From assembly GCF_014192055.1 (NCBI RefSeq), contig NZ_JACHXM010000010.1:62001-126000 (forward strand): DNA of 64,000 nt, written 5' to 3'. Of the stretch, positions 61,729 through 64,000 are shown piece by piece (position 1 is the stretch's first letter; each line of letters starts with the position of its first letter). Both the position numbers and the translations under genes were made by a program. Below the pieces are notes generated by a model, which was given only the letters and a program-made list of their open reading frames with translations, ran no database searches and was not told where the DNA came from. This stretch comes from Halomonas organivorans. GTDB lineage: Bacteria > Pseudomonadota > Gammaproteobacteria > Pseudomonadales > Halomonadaceae.

Positions 61729-62231
61729 GAGACGCGACCGTCCTCCCTGCTCCACTCGCCGGCCAGCGACGACTCGTCGGCAAGGCGCTCGATCACCCGG
61801 CGACCATGGTCGCTGCCGGCGGTCAGGGTCGCCCGGCGGCCATCGCCGTCCAGGGCCAGCTGCACGACCAGGTCGGGTGACGGCAGCCAGCCCTCACCGC
61901 GCGCCGGCCACTCGATCACGCACAGGGCGTCGTCCGCGAGCAGGTCGCGGCCGCCGATGAACTCGAGCTCCTCGGGGTCGCCCAGGCGGTAGAGGTCGAA
62001 GTGGTGCACGCGCACGGCCTCGAGCTCGTAGGGCTCCACCAGGGTGTAAGTGGGACTCTTGACCGCGCCGCGATGCCCGTAGGCGCGCAGGATGCCACGG
62101 GTCAGGGTCGTCTTGCCCGCCCCCAGCTCGCCCTCCAGATAGAGGCGGCCGTGGCCGCCGAGGGCCTGGCCGAGGGATTCGCCGAAGGCCACCTGGCGAT
62201 CTTCGTCGTCGAGTCGCAGCTGCATTGTCAT
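61725..62231 (-). CDS. tsaE: tRNA threonylcarbamoyladenosine synthesis ATPase TsaE
   Basis: This 168-residue P-loop protein acts with TsaB and TsaD in t6A37 formation. It has Walker A LEGELGAGKTTLTRGIL, SPTYTLVEPYE and the HFDLYRLGDPEELE motif. Its start overlaps nnrDE and its stop overlaps amiC (both ATGA), a tightly coupled set. Confidence 0.96.
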   Translation of the reverse strand: MTMQLRLDDEDRQVAFGESLGQALGGHGRLYLEGELGAGKTTLTRGILRAYGHRGAVKSPTYTLVEPYELEAVRVHHFDLYRLGDPEELEFIGGRDLLADDALCVIEWPARGEGWLPSPDLVVQLALDGDGRRATLTAGSDHGRRVIERLADESSLAGEWSREDGRVS

Positions 62232-63748
62232 TCGCCCATCGTCGGGTTGACCAGAATTCGCGCACAGGATGCCAGATCGCCGGCCAGCAGGCCACGCTCA
62301 CCGCCCGCCGCAGCGGCCATGTCGGCGGCCAGCGCATGCACCATGACGCCAACCCGGGCGGCGGTCTCCAAGGATAGCCCCTGGGCCAACAGCGCGCCGA
62401 GGATGCCGGATAGCGCATCGCCCATGCCGCCGCTGGCCATGCCCGGGTTGCCATAGGGGCAGACCGCCAGGCCCGAGGCCCCCGCCACCAGGCTGCCGGC
62501 GCCCTTGAGGATCACCGTGCCGCCATGGCGGCGCTGCAGCTCGGCGGCCGCCGCTGGGCGGTCGGCCTCCACCTCGGCGGCGCTGGTGCCCAGCAGGCGC
62601 CCGGCCTCGCCGGGATGCGGCGTCAGCAGCCAGTCGTCGCGCCGCAGGCCGGTGAAGCGATTGGCCAGCAGATTCAGGCCGTCGGCGTCGACCACCAGCG
62701 GCCGGCCGGCCTCGAGTGCCGCCTGCAGCACCGCCTGGCCCCAACTGCCCTGTCCCAGCCCGGGGCCGACGACGAGCATATCGGCCCGGGCGGGCAGCTC
62801 GCCGAGATCCCCGGCGCCGCGCACACCGTGCACCATCACCTCGGGGCGACGCACCAGGCAGGCGGTGACATGCTCCGGCGCGGTGGCCAGGCTGACCTTG
62901 CCAGCGCCCAGCCGCGCAGCGTGTTCGGCGGCCAGCAGCGCGGCTCCGCCGAACCCCGGCGCCCCGCCGAGCACCAGGGCATGGCCGGCATCTCCCTTGT
63001 GGGCGTCCCGCGGCCTTGGCGGCAGCGCCGCGGCGATCATATCGCGATGAAGCAGCCAGGCCGCCGGTGTCATGTCGGCCGTTACTGTTGCAGGGGCATC
63101 CGCTCCCGCGCCAGCCAGGTCACGGAAGACCACCCGGCCGGCCAGCGCCGGGGCGCGGCCGGTGTGCAGCCCCAGCTTGTCGCCGATGAAGGTGATCGTG
63201 CGGCTAGCCCGCACCGCCACGCCGAGCTCCGCGCCGGTATCGGCGTGGACGCCGGAGGGAATGTCGATGGCCAGCACCGGCCGGCCGCTTGCGTTGATCG
63301 CGGCGATGGCCTCGCGGAAGGCGCCGCGCACCTCGCCGGAGAGCCCGGTGCCGAGCAGCGCATCCACCATCACCTCGCCCTCGAGCGCGAGCCCGGGCCG
63401 CCAGGACTCCAGGCCGACGCCGGCCGCGCTCGCCATGTCGGCGGCCAGGCGGGCATCCCCCGAGAGGTCTTCGACGGGCTTGAGCGCCACCCGCTGCACC
63501 ACCCAGCCCTCGGCGGCGGCCAGCGCCGCCAGCACATGGCCGTCGCCGCCGTTGTTGCCGCCGCCGCACAGCACGCTGAGTGAGCGGGCCTCGGGCCATG
63601 CAGCGCGCAACTCCTGCCAGGCCGCCGCGGCGGCGCGCTGCATCAGCGCGAAGCCCGCAATACCGGCGGCGATGGTGCGTCGATCCAGCTCGCGGACCTG
63701 ATCGGCGCGATACAGCGCACGGCCCGACGACCGGGGCGATCCCGTCAT
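62228..63748 (-). CDS. nnrDE: Bifunctional NAD(P)H-hydrate epimerase / dehydratase
   Basis: This 506-residue fusion has an N-terminal YjeF_N epimerase (CGGGNNGGDGHVLA, DALLGTGLSGEVRG, AIDIPSGV) and a C-terminal ADP-dependent dehydratase of the carbohydrate kinase fold (HKGDAGHALVLGGAPGFGGA, LTPHPGEAGRLLG, GNPGMASGGMGDALSG). It repairs hydrated NADH/NADPH. The ATG at 63748 has GAGGGAGA upstream. A start 33 bp further up is less likely. It is the first gene of the nnrDE-tsaE-amiC-mutL set and is divergent from queG. Confidence 0.95.
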   Translation of the reverse strand: MTGSPRSSGRALYRADQVRELDRRTIAAGIAGFALMQRAAAAAWQELRAAWPEARSLSVLCGGGNNGGDGHVLAALAAAEGWVVQRVALKPVEDLSGDARLAADMASAAGVGLESWRPGLALEGEVMVDALLGTGLSGEVRGAFREAIAAINASGRPVLAIDIPSGVHADTGAELGVAVRASRTITFIGDKLGLHTGRAPALAGRVVFRDLAGAGADAPATVTADMTPAAWLLHRDMIAAALPPRPRDAHKGDAGHALVLGGAPGFGGAALLAAEHAARLGAGKVSLATAPEHVTACLVRRPEVMVHGVRGAGDLGELPARADMLVVGPGLGQGSWGQAVLQAALEAGRPLVVDADGLNLLANRFTGLRRDDWLLTPHPGEAGRLLGTSAAEVEADRPAAAAELQRRHGGTVILKGAGSLVAGASGLAVCPYGNPGMASGGMGDALSGILGALLAQGLSLETAARVGVMVHALAADMAAAAGGERGLLAGDLASCARILVNPTMGE

Positions 63749-63862
63749 TCCCTGTCTCCCTCGAAGGCGATGCTTTACCATGATGCGTTACAACGAAGTG
63801 TGTCCTGTATACCGCCGAACGCCAAGCGTTGCGGCTCCTTCCCGAACGGTGTTTCCTCAATC

Positions 63863-64000
63863 ATGACCCAGCCGTCTCCCCAGGGCGACGCCCCCGATCT
63901 CGATCAACTGGCCGCGCTGATCAAGACCTGGGGTCGCGAACTCGGCTTCCAGCAGGTGGGCATCACCGACGTCGACCTGGCCGAGGACGAGGCCCGCCTG
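63863..64000 (+). CDS. queG: Epoxyqueuosine reductase, N-terminal part (cut by window edge)
   Basis: The frame from ATG 63863 runs open to the window edge (46 codons). It reads LAALIKTWGRELGFQQVGIT followed by DVDLAEDEARL, matching the N-terminus of QueG, the cobalamin and iron-sulphur enzyme of the last step of queuosine synthesis. queG is divergent from nnrDE in many gammaproteobacteria, which supports the call. The 3' part is outside the window. Confidence 0.88.
   Translation, partial: MTQPSPQGDAPDLDQLAALIKTWGRELGFQQVGITDVDLAEDEARL

Overview
The window is a 64 kb, high-GC (mid to high 60s % by eye), densely coded piece of a gammaproteobacterial chromosome. The likely source is a halophile or halotolerant member of the Halomonadaceae (Halomonas or a relative). 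The reasons are two complete ProU-type glycine betaine ABC importers, a BCCT betaine-type transporter paired with a universal stress protein, and the gammaproteobacterial housekeeping order queG / nnrDE-tsaE-amiC-mutL-miaA-hfq-hflX-hflK-hflC-hisZ-purA at the right end. No rRNA, tRNA, CRISPR array, insertion sequence or prophage was seen.

Layout. (1) 0.4-11.6 kb is an iron-siderophore region. It has an ATPase with a thioredoxin-like ferredoxin, a PRC-barrel protein, a full FecBCDE-type importer, a second CeuE/YclQ-like binding protein, a catecholate-type TonB receptor and a LysR regulator. Fur-box-like sequences stand upstream of most of these units. (2) 11.6-23.7 kb holds two divergent ProV-ProW-ProX operons. 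They flank an AaeXAB-type aromatic acid efflux set, an AEC carrier and a PQQ-type sugar dehydrogenase. (3) 23.8-25.7 kb is a divergent LysR / EamA exporter pair. (4) 25.8-37.1 kb, all on the minus strand, is a nitrogen-compound catabolic island. It holds an SSS symporter with a 30-residue membrane microprotein, a class III aminotransferase, an APC permease, an aldehyde dehydrogenase, a LysR regulator, an M20 deacylase, a DUF1028 protein, a RidA protein and a flavin monooxygenase. Two promoter regions in it share a 57-bp element. (5) 37.5-39.7 kb is the USP + BCCT pair.

(6) 40.0-50.2 kb is the most interesting part: an alginate-like but not alginate polysaccharide operon. UDP-glucose dehydrogenase stands where algD would be. 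It is followed by an Alg8-like synthase with an extra C-terminal domain, an Alg44-like PilZ/HlyD protein with an extra N-terminus, a PL14-type lyase, a PL5 (AlgL-type) lyase and a double-length AlgK-like Sel1 lipoprotein. There is no algA, algG, algX, algI/J/F or algE. A consensus sigma-54 promoter lies upstream. I infer a c-di-GMP-controlled secretion system for a UDP-glucuronate-derived polymer, possibly glucuronan.

(7) 50.3-64 kb is the conserved housekeeping block, ending in a truncated queG at the right edge. A ten-copy 7-bp tandem repeat sits between mutL and amiC.

No computation or database search was available. Family calls rest on motifs, gene order and sequence reading.
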